Shown here: piece after piece, positions 23,357 to 31,547 of the stretch
Layout of the letters: the number at the start of each line of letters is the position of its first letter
How positions within the stretch are numbered: position 1 is the stretch's first letter
Assembly (NCBI RefSeq): GCF_005844085.1
Contig: NZ_VCDI01000002.1
Location: 124,001-188,000 of the forward strand
From: Lichenicoccus roseus
Lineage (GTDB): Bacteria; Pseudomonadota; Alphaproteobacteria; Acetobacterales; Acetobacteraceae
DNA length: 64,000 nucleotides
Direction: 5' to 3'
Notes under the pieces: generated by a model
The model's input: only the letters and a program-made list of their open reading frames with translations
What the model was told of the DNA's origin: nothing
Database searches by the model: none
Made by a program: the position numbers and the translations under genes

Positions 23357-25126
23357 ATGGCAGCCAGCGTGACCACGCGGTCGTTCGATGCCGCCCGCAC
23401 CGGAGGCAATACCGGCGAGACGGTGCTGTCGCCGCGATCGGTGCGCGGCCGCGGGATCAGGCAGGCACGCATCCTGCACATCCCGGACGACCCGCGCCTC
23501 GAGGCACAACCGCTCTACCTGCCCGGTATCGCGATCCAGGGCGCACGCCGCGACGTGGTGTTCCAGGCCACCATGGGCAACCATGTGCACGCCTTCGATG
23601 CCGACACCGGCGCACTGCTGTGGACGCAATATCTCGGGCCGCCGATCCGCGGCACCGTCGCCATCGACGCCCACAACATCAACATCGCCTGGGGCATCCT
23701 CTCGACGCCGGTGATCGATACCGCCACCGGCCGGCTGTGTGTCTGCTACTGGACCAGCCCGGACGGCAGCGCCGCGGGCGGCCAGCATTTCGCCGCAGCC
23801 CTCGATGTCGCGACCGGCGACATGGTGCATCCGCCGCTTTCGCTGGAAGGCGCCGTATTCGATCCCGGCGACGGCCTGCCGGTGCAGCGTTTCCGCTCGA
23901 TGGAGCGCAAGCAGCGTGCCGGCCTGGCGATCGCCGGCGGCGCCCTGCTGATCGCCTTCGGCACCATTGCCGAGACTGCGGCCAGCGCGCGCGGCTGGCT
24001 GATCGCGGTGGACCTTGCCCGCTGGAGCCTCGCCGCCACCTGGTGCTCCACCGCGCGTGGCAGCGGCGGCGGCATCTGGATGAGCGGCGCCGCGCCGGCG
24101 GTGCAATCCGACGGCGCCATCTGGGTGGTGACCGGCAACGGCGATTTCGACGGCGTCCACGATTTCGGCGAGAGCGTGGTGCGGTTGCGTTATGCGGCAC
24201 CCACCCCCGGCAAGGGTGCCGCGTTGGCGGTCACCGGCTGGTGGTCGCCCTGGAGCGACGATGCGCGCACAGGCACCGCGCCGCCTTCGCCGGCAGCGGC
24301 GGCTCTGCTGCCGCGCGGGCCGGTGCCATCCAACTTCCGCCATGTCGCGCATCTTGCACGCGCCGGCATCGCTCCGGCGGACATGGGCTCCGCCTGGGGT
24401 GACCAGGATCTCGGCGCGTCCGGCATCGTGCTGGTCGAGGAACTCGGGATCGGTCTGGTCTCGTCCAAGGACGGCGTGCTCTACACGATCAGCCTGGCGG
24501 ACCCGGGCAAGACGCTGCCGACCGACCTCACGCCGGCTGCAACGCCATCGAACTATGGCAGGCTGGCGGCGCCGCCGATCCTGTACACCTACTTCGATGC
24601 GGCGGTGCGGCCGGCGCCGGACAATCCGGCCGCGCTCAACATCCTTTCAGGCAACGTGACGCACCACCTGCACGGCACCATGCTGGCGTGGAAGAGCGCG
24701 CGGCATGGCTGGATGCATTTCTGCGGCGGCGAGAACGGCAACCTGCGTGCCTGGCAGCTGCGGCCGGATCGTTCCTCGACCTACCTCGCCTGCAGCGTCG
24801 CGTATGCCTCGGCGATGGCGCGCGGCGGCGGAATGCCGGGCTGGAGCCTTGCGCTTTCCGCAGATGGCGACGCCGGCGGCATCGTCTGGGCGATGATCCC
24901 GTATGGCGATGCGAACATGGAAATCACCACGTCCCGGCTGCTGGCCTACGACGCGTCCGATTTCGCGCTCTTCCCGGGCGGCGGCGGCGAGATCGTGCCG
25001 CTGTGGGATTCGCAGGACTGGAACTGGAGCCTTCTGCATCCGAAATTCAACCGTCCCGTCATTGCGGATGGCCGGGTGCTGGTGCCGACCTATGGCGGTC
25101 AGATCCTGGTGCTGGAACTTGCCTGA
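23357..25126 (+). CDS. PQQ-like beta-propeller repeat protein
   Basis: The 589-residue protein has repeats of the quinoprotein-dehydrogenase-type propeller: VVFQATMGNHVHAFDADTGA followed by LLWTQYLG, STPVIDTATGRLCVCYW, AAPAVQSDGAIWVVTGNGDF, IVLVEELGIGLVSSKDGVLY and VIADGRVLVPTYGGQILVLE. Such A-x-D-xxTG-xxxW blades build an eight-bladed fold. There is no N-terminal signal peptide and no cytochrome domain or vicinal Cys-Cys pair, so it is probably not a PQQ alcohol dehydrogenase; the role is unknown. It starts four bases after the GH13 gene and likely shares its transcript, hinting at a joint function in glucan metabolism, which is inference. Confidence 0.75.
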   Translation: MAASVTTRSFDAARTGGNTGETVLSPRSVRGRGIRQARILHIPDDPRLEAQPLYLPGIAIQGARRDVVFQATMGNHVHAFDADTGALLWTQYLGPPIRGTVAIDAHNINIAWGILSTPVIDTATGRLCVCYWTSPDGSAAGGQHFAAALDVATGDMVHPPLSLEGAVFDPGDGLPVQRFRSMERKQRAGLAIAGGALLIAFGTIAETAASARGWLIAVDLARWSLAATWCSTARGSGGGIWMSGAAPAVQSDGAIWVVTGNGDFDGVHDFGESVVRLRYAAPTPGKGAALAVTGWWSPWSDDARTGTAPPSPAAAALLPRGPVPSNFRHVAHLARAGIAPADMGSAWGDQDLGASGIVLVEELGIGLVSSKDGVLYTISLADPGKTLPTDLTPAATPSNYGRLAAPPILYTYFDAAVRPAPDNPAALNILSGNVTHHLHGTMLAWKSARHGWMHFCGGENGNLRAWQLRPDRSSTYLACSVAYASAMARGGGMPGWSLALSADGDAGGIVWAMIPYGDANMEITTSRLLAYDASDFALFPGGGGEIVPLWDSQDWNWSLLHPKFNRPVIADGRVLVPTYGGQILVLELA

Positions 25127-25225
25127 CCTCAGCGCCGCCTCCTCGATTTGGCGATCGCCGCGTTGCTGTGACAGGTTTGGTTGATGGATCGAGTCGCGGA
25201 GCGCGGACGCGCTCAGGAGGCGGGC

Positions 25226-25675
25226 ATGGCGTCGATGAATGCATCCACTGACGCGTTCCGGGGAAAAGCGCCCGGCAGCGGGTCCGGCGAGATGTCCAAG
25301 CGCACCGAGGCGCTACGCCCGGCGATGCTGCTGAGCCGGCAGGAGGCGAGCCAGGCGCGCCAGATGAGGCGGAGGGGCATCGACCCGGGGCAGATCGCGG
25401 ACGCGATGGGCAAGCCGCTGGACGAGGTCGAGAAGGCGTTGCTGCAGATGCGCATGCCGCGGCCGGAGACCACGCGCGGCACCCTGAACGTCACCCTCGC
25501 CGCGCACCGCGTCATCCTGCAGGAGCGGCGCGGCGACGAGCCGCTCTGGCAGACCTTCGACCGCATCGTCGACGAGTTCCTGCGCCTGCGCCGCGACCAA
25601 CAGGAGCGTGCCGTCCGGCCGCGTCGCGCGCATTCGGGATCGCCGGAGCCGGCACCGCGCCTGCCCGGCTTCTGA
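25226..25675 (+). CDS. Hypothetical protein with helix-turn-helix-like segment
   Basis: The 149-residue protein starts at an ATG with AGGAGG eight bases upstream; a longer upstream frame lacks a ribosome site. Its centre reads SRQEASQARQMRRRGIDPGQ then IADAMGKPLDEVEKALLQM, which looks like a helix-turn-helix of the kind used to recognise DNA. The C-terminal half is Arg-rich and helical (RRGDEPLWQTFDRIVDEFLR). It could be a regulator of the neighbouring polysaccharide genes or an unrelated DNA-binding protein. I do not recognise the family. It is convergent with the Wzz-like gene. Confidence 0.6.
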   Translation: MASMNASTDAFRGKAPGSGSGEMSKRTEALRPAMLLSRQEASQARQMRRRGIDPGQIADAMGKPLDEVEKALLQMRMPRPETTRGTLNVTLAAHRVILQERRGDEPLWQTFDRIVDEFLRLRRDQQERAVRPRRAHSGSPEPAPRLPGF

Positions 25676-25683
25676 ACAACCCG

Positions 25684-26937
25684 TCAGCGCGACGGCGTCG
25701 CCTTCGTCAGGGCGAGGGCGCGCGCCGGCCTCGGCCACTCGGGCAGGCTGGTCAGCACCGGCAGCCCGAGTTCGCGTTCCAGCCGTCCCGGATCGTTGAA
25801 GCCGCGCCGGAACCGGGCGCAGAGCAGGGCTGTCGCAAGCCCGGCCAGCAGGCTCAGCAGTCCGCCCACCGAAAGCATCAGCAGGCGCAGGCTGGACGCT
25901 GCCACCGGCATCACCGCCGGCTGGATCACCCGCACGCTGGTCGATGCCGCATCGAGGCTGCCTGGGATGCGGCTCTGGTCCAGCGCCTGCGCCGCGGCTT
26001 CCCACGCGGTGGCGGCGAGATTGCGTTGCCGTTGCAGCCGCTGGAACTCCGGCTCCTGCGCCTCGAGGTCGCGAAGTTCCTGCCCGACCTGATCCAGTCG
26101 CTGCGACGCGATGGCCTGTCGGGCCCCGGCGCCGGCGACCTCCTGCTGGGTCTGCAGCCGATCCGGTCGCGTGGTTCCCTCCGGCAGACCGGCCCTGGCC
26201 CGGGCGAGGTCGGACCGCGCCTGATCCAGATCGTGCTCCAGGCTGTCCCGGCGATGCAGCAGGATGTCGATGCCGGTGTCGAACCGGGAGCCGTGCGCCG
26301 CGGTGAAGTCCGCGTAGGCGCGCTCGGCGGCGTCCAGCTGTCCCCGCCGCGTGGCGACCTGGCCGGTCAGCAGCCGCTGCCGGCCATCGTCGTAGAGCCT
26401 GGCCCGCATCGCGAGATCGATCGCCACCGCCCGGTTCACCACCTGCGCCGCGATGGCCGGGTCCGGATGGCTGAAGCGGACCACGACGACGGTGCCGGAC
26501 CCGTCGCCATTCGCGCTGAACCGGCTGGCGAAGCGCGTCGCGGCCGCCTCGGGGCCGACCCCGGGATACAGGAGCTGCGGCCCGATCGACGCGATCACGG
26601 CATCCGCCAGCGGCCGGCTGCGCAGGATGTCGAGCTCACGCAGCGCGTCCCCGTGCGGCGTGGTGGCGGCCGGCGACGGCGCCCCGGACGCGGGCAGCAC
26701 CAGCAGCTCGGCATCGGCGGTGTACTGCGGTGTCACCAGGACCGCGGCGAGGTCGGTCACCAGCAGTCCGGCGACGACGGCGCCCAGGATACGCCAGCGG
26801 TCGCGATATGCCGCCTCGATGGCAGCCGCCAGCCGTCCATCCTGCCGGAGGGCCTGGCCCGTCAGGGCCGGCTTATGACGATGCTCGGCGCGCTCGACCG
26901 ACTGATCCATGGGTGCGTCCGGTCCGGGCCCGCCCAT
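25684..26937 (-). CDS. Wzz/GumC-type polysaccharide chain-length determinant-like protein
   Basis: The 417-residue protein has the polysaccharide co-polymerase plan. A basic cytoplasmic start is followed by TM1 (about 50-70, WRILGAVVAGLLVTDLAAVL) and the Wzz motif VTPQYTADAELLVLP. A long periplasmic coiled coil comes next (about 160-330, QVATRRGQLDAAERAYADFT and QRQRNLAATAWEAAAQALDQ), and then a proline-containing TM2 (VIQPAVMPVAASSLRLLMLS onward). The C-terminal cytoplasmic tail has no kinase domain, so its ATPase partner should be separate; the divergent CpsD-like gene 125 bases away is the obvious candidate. It would control length or export of a capsule or exopolysaccharide. ATG at 26910 is an alternative start. 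No glycosyltransferases are nearby. Confidence 0.8.
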   Translation of the reverse strand: MGGPGPDAPMDQSVERAEHRHKPALTGQALRQDGRLAAAIEAAYRDRWRILGAVVAGLLVTDLAAVLVTPQYTADAELLVLPASGAPSPAATTPHGDALRELDILRSRPLADAVIASIGPQLLYPGVGPEAAATRFASRFSANGDGSGTVVVVRFSHPDPAIAAQVVNRAVAIDLAMRARLYDDGRQRLLTGQVATRRGQLDAAERAYADFTAAHGSRFDTGIDILLHRRDSLEHDLDQARSDLARARAGLPEGTTRPDRLQTQQEVAGAGARQAIASQRLDQVGQELRDLEAQEPEFQRLQRQRNLAATAWEAAAQALDQSRIPGSLDAASTSVRVIQPAVMPVAASSLRLLMLSVGGLLSLLAGLATALLCARFRRGFNDPGRLERELGLPVLTSLPEWPRPARALALTKATPSR

Positions 26938-27062
26938 GCGGCGCCACGCTCACCGGTATCGTCTGATCGGGAAGGCGGCAAGAGGCCTCCGTGCGCCGGA
27001 GAGCCATTGCCATGGCGTGCGATGGTCGCTACCGGGTGGAGTGGTTGACGCGGAAAGCATGA

Positions 27063-27833
27063 ATGGCTGATGGCCACGGCGGCTCCTGGCCCTCCCTGGC
27101 AGCGGATGCGGGAAGCGACCCCGAGGAGGCGGCCGTCACGACTGCGGAAACCGGTGCCGCCGACGCCCCGCCCGCGCAGACAGGGGCGCAGGCCCGGTCG
27201 CTATCCACCAGCCTGCGTGCCGGGGCGCCCGACCCGCAGATCCTGCACCTGCTGCACGCGGTGCTGGCGCTCAACGAGCAGCACCGGCCGTTCGTGCTGC
27301 AGATCATCGCGTCGGTGGCGGGCGAGGGCACCAGCCAAGTCGCCGCGTCCCTGGCCGAGACCGCCGTCCGCCAGATCGGGCTGCCGGTGCTTCGGCTCGA
27401 CTGCAATCCGCCTTCCGCGACGGCATCCGGCGAGAAACAGCCGCCATCGCTGATCGATGCCTTCCGAACCTCGTCGTTGTCGGAAACGGCGTTGCGCAGC
27501 CTGGCGCCGAACCTGCTGCTGGCCCGCCTGTCGAATGCCGCCGACGGCATCTACGGCATGTCGCCCGCGGACCTGCAGCTGCTGTTCGACGCCCTGCGCA
27601 AACGCTTCGCGATGGTGGTGCTGGATTGCCCGCCGGCGCTGTCCTCGCCGGGCGCCGTCGGCCTTGCCCGCTACTGCGACGGCACCGCCCTGGTGGTGCG
27701 CGCCGACACCACGCCGCGCGCCATGGTGGCACAGGCCAGGACGGCGATCGATCGGTTCGGCGGCCAGGTCATCGGCGTGATCCTCAACCGGCGCCGCTCC
27801 CACCTGCCATCCTGGGCGAGACGCTGGTTCTGA
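27063..27833 (+). CDS. CpsD/CapB-like P-loop ATPase with altered Walker A motif
   Basis: The 256-residue protein has the bacterial tyrosine-kinase (CpsD/Wzc-C) fold signals: QILHLLHAVLALNEQHRPF, a P-loop position reading IIASVAGEGTSQVAASLAET, the Walker A' strand LPVLRLDCNPP, and Walker B AMVVLDCPPALSSPGAVGLA, followed by DGTALVVRADTTPRAMVAQA. In active BY-kinases the P-loop is GEGKS/T; here the lysine is a threonine (GEGTSQ). The C-terminus (HLPSWARRWF) lacks the tyrosine cluster that such kinases autophosphorylate. So it is probably a non-kinase partner of the divergent Wzz-like protein. The N-terminal 50 residues are acidic and low-complexity. The next gene starts four bases after the stop. 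Confidence 0.75.
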   Translation: MADGHGGSWPSLAADAGSDPEEAAVTTAETGAADAPPAQTGAQARSLSTSLRAGAPDPQILHLLHAVLALNEQHRPFVLQIIASVAGEGTSQVAASLAETAVRQIGLPVLRLDCNPPSATASGEKQPPSLIDAFRTSSLSETALRSLAPNLLLARLSNAADGIYGMSPADLQLLFDALRKRFAMVVLDCPPALSSPGAVGLARYCDGTALVVRADTTPRAMVAQARTAIDRFGGQVIGVILNRRRSHLPSWARRWF

Positions 27834-27837
27834 TGCG

Positions 27838-28257
27838 ATGAAACCCGGTGACATGGTCGAACTCGTCAGCGGCGGGCCGCCGATGACGATCCTGCAGCGC
27901 AACGCCGATCGTGGCTTCGAGGGGTGGCTCTGCGTCTGGCAGGTCAACGGCGCCGCCCGACGCGCCGCCTTCCCGGAACAGGCGTTGCGTCCGTGCGACC
28001 CGCAGCGCGTCGTGGCGCTGCCGCCGGCGCGGACCCGCAAGGTGGTGGATCTCGAGCCGCTGCCGGACCGGGCACATGCCGAGCTGCTCGGCCTGATCGA
28101 CACGCCGCCGCATGGTGGCTTCGACTTCTCGATCGTCTGCTCGGGGGATCGCTGGACGGTGTCGGTGCGGCTGCCGGACGCAGGAACCCACAGCATCGGC
28201 GAAGGAGAGGATTTCCTGGAAGCCTGGTCGAACCGCAAGCCGGCGTGGGGCCGATGA
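27838..28257 (+). CDS. Protein with N-terminal DUF2158 (YodC-like) domain
   Basis: The 139-residue protein opens MKPGDMVELVSGGPPMTILQ, then GFEGWLCVWQVNGAARRAAF: the DUF2158 pattern (xGDxVxLkSGGPxMTV...CxWf), a small SH3-like fold of unknown role. Residues 75-139 form a second segment (GFDFSIVCSGDRWTVSVRLP followed by GEGEDFLEAWSNRKPAWG) that I do not recognise. It starts four bases after the CpsD-like gene, and its TGA overlaps the ATG of the exchanger gene (ATGA), placing it in a three-gene transcript. A link to ion exchange or polysaccharide export is only suggested by position. Confidence 0.7.
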   Translation: MKPGDMVELVSGGPPMTILQRNADRGFEGWLCVWQVNGAARRAAFPEQALRPCDPQRVVALPPARTRKVVDLEPLPDRAHAELLGLIDTPPHGGFDFSIVCSGDRWTVSVRLPDAGTHSIGEGEDFLEAWSNRKPAWGR

Positions 28258-29321
28258 TCCGGCTGGCGCTGCTGGCGCTGGTGCCGATCGCACCGCTGCT
28301 GCACTACGCCCTTGGGCTGCCGCCGATCTGGGTGTTCGTGGCGGGCATCGCGGGCGTCGGCATCCTGGCGGACTGGATACGCAGCGCCACCGAGCAGCTT
28401 GCCGAGCACACCGGTCCCGCGATCGGCGGGCTGCTGACCATCAGCCTGGGCAGCCTGGCCGAACTGCTGCTGGCGCTGTTCGTGCTGGCGCGCGGCCAGG
28501 CCGAAGTGGTGCATGCGCAGATCACCGGCTCGATCATCGGCACCAGCCTGCTCGGCCTCGGGCTTGCCATCGTCGCCGGCGGTGTCTCGCGCGATCGCCA
28601 GACCTTCAACCGCGCCCGCGCCGGCCAGCTCTCCAGCATGCTGATCCTGATCGTGATCGCCCTGCTGCTGCCGGCGGTGTTCGACTACACCAGCCGCTCG
28701 GTCGCGCACTCCCCTGGTGTAGCCGGGCGGGACGAGGCGCTGAGCCTGGCCGTCTCGGTGCTGCTGCTGCTGATCTACGGCGGCAACCTGGTCTACACGC
28801 TGATCACCCATCGCGACGTGTTCGCACGCGGCGAGGAGGCCGAGCGCGCGGCCGGCAAGCCGTGGCCGCTCTGGCTGTGCTTCGGCGTGCTGGCGGGGGC
28901 AACGGTGGCGGCCGCCCTGGAGAGCGAGCTGATCTCCGATGCGCTGGTGGATGCGGCGGCGAGCCTGCATCTGTCGACGGTATTCCTCGGCGTCATCGTG
29001 CTGGCGCTGGTCGGCACCATTGCGGACCTGTTCTCCGCGGTGTGGTTCGCGCGCCAGGACCGCATGGGGCTGGTGATGAGCATCTGCATCGGGTCCGCGA
29101 TCCAGATCGCGCTGGTGGTGGCGCCGCTGCTGGTGATCCTGTCCTGGCTGATCGGCAGCCCGATGACCCTGGTATTCCGCAGCCCGCTCGACCTGTTCGC
29201 CATCGCGTCGGCCGCCTTCATCGTCAACGTCATTGCCGGCGACGGCGAGACGACCTGGTTCGAGGGCGTGCTGCTGATCGGGGTGTATGTCGCGCTGGGG
29301 ATCGCGTTCTTCTTTGCCTGA
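28254..29321 (+). CDS. Calcium/proton exchanger (CaX/ChaA-like)
   Basis: The 355-residue protein has about ten membrane helices in two repeats, as in the CaCA superfamily. The first alpha-repeat motif reads SLGSLAELLLALFVLARGQA then QITGSIIGTSLLGLGLAIVA; the second reads LVGTIADLFSAVWFARQD then SICIGSAIQIALVVAPLLVI. In CAX exchangers these are usually GNAAE/GNATE; here the asparagines are Ser and Thr and the second glutamate is Asp. An acidic or basic linker (HRDVFARGEEAERAAGKPW) joins the halves. It probably moves Ca2+ or another cation against protons across the inner membrane. The ATG overlaps the DUF2158 gene's stop. Confidence 0.85.
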   Translation: MIRLALLALVPIAPLLHYALGLPPIWVFVAGIAGVGILADWIRSATEQLAEHTGPAIGGLLTISLGSLAELLLALFVLARGQAEVVHAQITGSIIGTSLLGLGLAIVAGGVSRDRQTFNRARAGQLSSMLILIVIALLLPAVFDYTSRSVAHSPGVAGRDEALSLAVSVLLLLIYGGNLVYTLITHRDVFARGEEAERAAGKPWPLWLCFGVLAGATVAAALESELISDALVDAAASLHLSTVFLGVIVLALVGTIADLFSAVWFARQDRMGLVMSICIGSAIQIALVVAPLLVILSWLIGSPMTLVFRSPLDLFAIASAAFIVNVIAGDGETTWFEGVLLIGVYVALGIAFFFA

Positions 29322-29401
29322 AGGCTCGTTGCCAGCGACCCATCGCACCCCCCATCCAATCGGGTAGTGTCTGCGAAGTCGGTTCCTCGATGGTGAATGG
29401 C

Positions 29402-30154
29402 ATGAATCCCACGGTGGTGAATATCGGGCTGGTGCTCTTTCCGAACCTCACACAGCTGGATCTCACGGGTCCCGCCGAGGTGTTCGGGCGAATGCCGGGA
29501 GCCAAGGTGCAGCTGCTGTGGAAGTCGATCGGCCCCGTCACGTCTGATCGGGGGATGCGGATCCTGCCCGACGCCACATTCGACAGCTGTCGAAGCCTGG
29601 ACGTGATCTGCGTTCCGGGCGGTCCCGGCCAGATTGCGTTGATGGAAGACGAGGAGACGCTGCATTTTCTCCGCCGCATCGCACCGGGCTGTCGTCTGGT
29701 CACCTCCGTCTGCACCGGCTCTCTCGTGCTGGGAGCTGCGGGTCTGCTCATCGGATATCAGGCGACATGTCACTGGTCGTCGCTCGACCAGCTTGGCCTC
29801 CTGGGCGCACATCCGGTAGCCAACAGGGTTGTCCGTGATCGAAGCCGCATAACGGGCGCAGGCGTCACATCCGGCATCGATTTCGCGCTGACGGTGGTCG
29901 GGGAATTGGCGGGCTCCGGGATCGCCCAGGGGATACAGCTGCAGATGGAATATGATCCCGAGCCCCCGTACCGGACGGGCTCGCCTAGGTCTGCTCCCGC
30001 CGAACTGCTCGCCAGCACGCGCGAGACGATCGCACCGTTCATCGCGATGCGCCGAGCTGCGACGGAACGCGCGGCCGAATGCCTGCGCAGATCAGCTCAG
30101 GACGCTTTACCACCGCAATCAGGCGGGCTGGAACAGGCCATCGACAGACGCTAG
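29402..30154 (+). CDS. DJ-1/PfpI family protein (isonitrile hydratase-like)
   Basis: The 250-residue protein matches the DJ-1/PfpI fold: VVNIGLVLFPNLTQLDLTGP then EVFGRMPGAKVQLLWKSIGP, CVPGGPGQIALMEDEETLHF, and the nucleophile elbow LVTSVCTGSLVLGAAGLLIG with the catalytic Cys, followed by GYQATCHWSSLDQLGLLGA. LDLTGPxEVF is typical of the InhA isonitrile-hydratase-like branch, which also includes N-terminal halves of AraC regulators; there is no AraC domain here. The substrate is not known. ATG at 29402 has GGTGA five bases upstream; ATG at 29390 is an alternative. The gene converges with the 8-oxoguanine deaminase gene, overlapping it by four bases. Confidence 0.85.
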   Translation: MNPTVVNIGLVLFPNLTQLDLTGPAEVFGRMPGAKVQLLWKSIGPVTSDRGMRILPDATFDSCRSLDVICVPGGPGQIALMEDEETLHFLRRIAPGCRLVTSVCTGSLVLGAAGLLIGYQATCHWSSLDQLGLLGAHPVANRVVRDRSRITGAGVTSGIDFALTVVGELAGSGIAQGIQLQMEYDPEPPYRTGSPRSAPAELLASTRETIAPFIAMRRAATERAAECLRRSAQDALPPQSGGLEQAIDRR

Positions 30155-31545
30155 CCGATCGCAACGAGGCGCTGTGCGTGCCTGTTGTGCTCCGCAATCA
30201 CGGCGTCCATTTCCAGCGTCGCTATACGGCCGTCCTGCACGACGATGCGGCCCTCGACCACCGTCGTGCGTGCGTTCTGCGGCGCGCAGAACACGATCGC
30301 GGCGACCGGATCGATCAGGCCACCCGCGTAGCCGACCGCCTGCAGGTCCAGCGTGAAGAAGTCGCAGCGCCGGCCGACTTCCAGCGCGCCGATATCCTGT
30401 CGGCCAAGTACCTCGGCGCCACCACGCGTCGCCAGTTCGAGCGCCTGCCGCGCCGACATCCAGGAGGCCGGGTCGCGCTCCGCACCGGGCTCGACATTGG
30501 TGTCCAGTCCAAGCTGCAGGCGCGCAAGCAGCATCGCCTGGCGGGTTTCGGCAAGCATGTTCGAGCCGTCGTTGGACGCGCTGCCATCGACGCCGAGGCC
30601 GGTCGGAACGCCGGCGCGCAGGTATTTCATCACCGGTGCGATACCGGACGCGAGCCGCATGTTCGAGGTCGGGCAATGGCACACGCCGGTGCGGTGCGCC
30701 GCGAGGGTCGCGATCTCGGCATCGTCGACATGGACGGCGTGAGCGTACCAGACATCCTCGTCGACCCAGCCGAGATCCTGCATGTATTCGACCGGCCGTC
30801 GACCGAACCGGTCGAGCGTGTAGCGCTGCTCGTCGATCGTCTCGCACAGGTGGGTATGCAGCCGGACGCCATGGCGGCGGGCGAGGGCGGCGGTGTCGCG
30901 CATCAGCCGATCGGTCACCGAGAACGGCGAGCACGGCGCCAGCACCATCTGCAACATCGCTCCGGGCGAGGGGTCGTGGTAGCGCGCGATCACCCGCTCG
31001 CTGTCGGCGAGGATGGCATCCTCGTCCTCGACGCATTCGTCGGGGGGAGTGCCACCCTGGCTCTGTCCCCGCGACATCGAGCCGCGCGAGGCGATGAAGC
31101 GTACGCCGATCTCGGCGGCGGCGGCGATCTGGTCGTCGATCCGGCAGCCGTTGCGGAACAGGTAGGCGTGGTCGAACACCGTGGTGCAGCCGGACAGCGC
31201 CAGTTCGGCCAGCCCCACCAGCGTCGCGGTGCGCGACATCTCCGGCGTGCGGCGCGCCCAGACCCGGTAGTGCGCGGCGAGCCAGCCGAACAGCGCGGCA
31301 TCCTGTCCGGCCGGCAGGTTGCGCGTCAGCGTCTGGTCGAGATGGTGATGGCAGTTGACCAGGCCGGGCAACAGGATCTGGTGCCGCAGGTCGAGCACGA
31401 TGTCGGCGGTGGCGGGCAGGCTCTCGTCCGGCCCGACCTGCTCGATGACGCCGTCACGCGCAAACAACCCGGCCTGGCGCAACTCGCGTCGCCCGGTATC
31501 CATGGTCACGACGACTTCGGCACCGCGGGCGAGCAGGGTCGGCAT
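30151..31545 (-). CDS. 8-oxoguanine deaminase
   Basis: The 464-residue amidohydrolase has the metal-binding start ILLPGLVNCHHHLDQTLTRN, then RGSMSRGQSQGGTPP, LQMVLAPCSPFSVTDRLMRD, VRLHTHLCETIDEQRYTLDR, GVCHCPTSNMRLASGIAPVM and GLGVDGSASNDGSNMLAETR. The GSMS...GG-PP, PCSPFSVT and CHCPxSNMRLASG blocks closely follow the characterised Pseudomonas 8-oxoguanine deaminase (Pa0142) type, rather than guanine, cytosine or S-adenosylhomocysteine deaminases. The reaction turns 8-oxoguanine into urate and ammonia in the cytoplasm, feeding the uricase encoded on the opposite arm of the island. ATG at 31545 begins two bases after the guanine deaminase stop, so the two are in one operon. Confidence 0.87.
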   Translation of the reverse strand: MPTLLARGAEVVVTMDTGRRELRQAGLFARDGVIEQVGPDESLPATADIVLDLRHQILLPGLVNCHHHLDQTLTRNLPAGQDAALFGWLAAHYRVWARRTPEMSRTATLVGLAELALSGCTTVFDHAYLFRNGCRIDDQIAAAAEIGVRFIASRGSMSRGQSQGGTPPDECVEDEDAILADSERVIARYHDPSPGAMLQMVLAPCSPFSVTDRLMRDTAALARRHGVRLHTHLCETIDEQRYTLDRFGRRPVEYMQDLGWVDEDVWYAHAVHVDDAEIATLAAHRTGVCHCPTSNMRLASGIAPVMKYLRAGVPTGLGVDGSASNDGSNMLAETRQAMLLARLQLGLDTNVEPGAERDPASWMSARQALELATRGGAEVLGRQDIGALEVGRRCDFFTLDLQAVGYAGGLIDPVAAIVFCAPQNARTTVVEGRIVVQDGRIATLEMDAVIAEHNRHAQRLVAIG

Positions 31546-31547
31546 GC

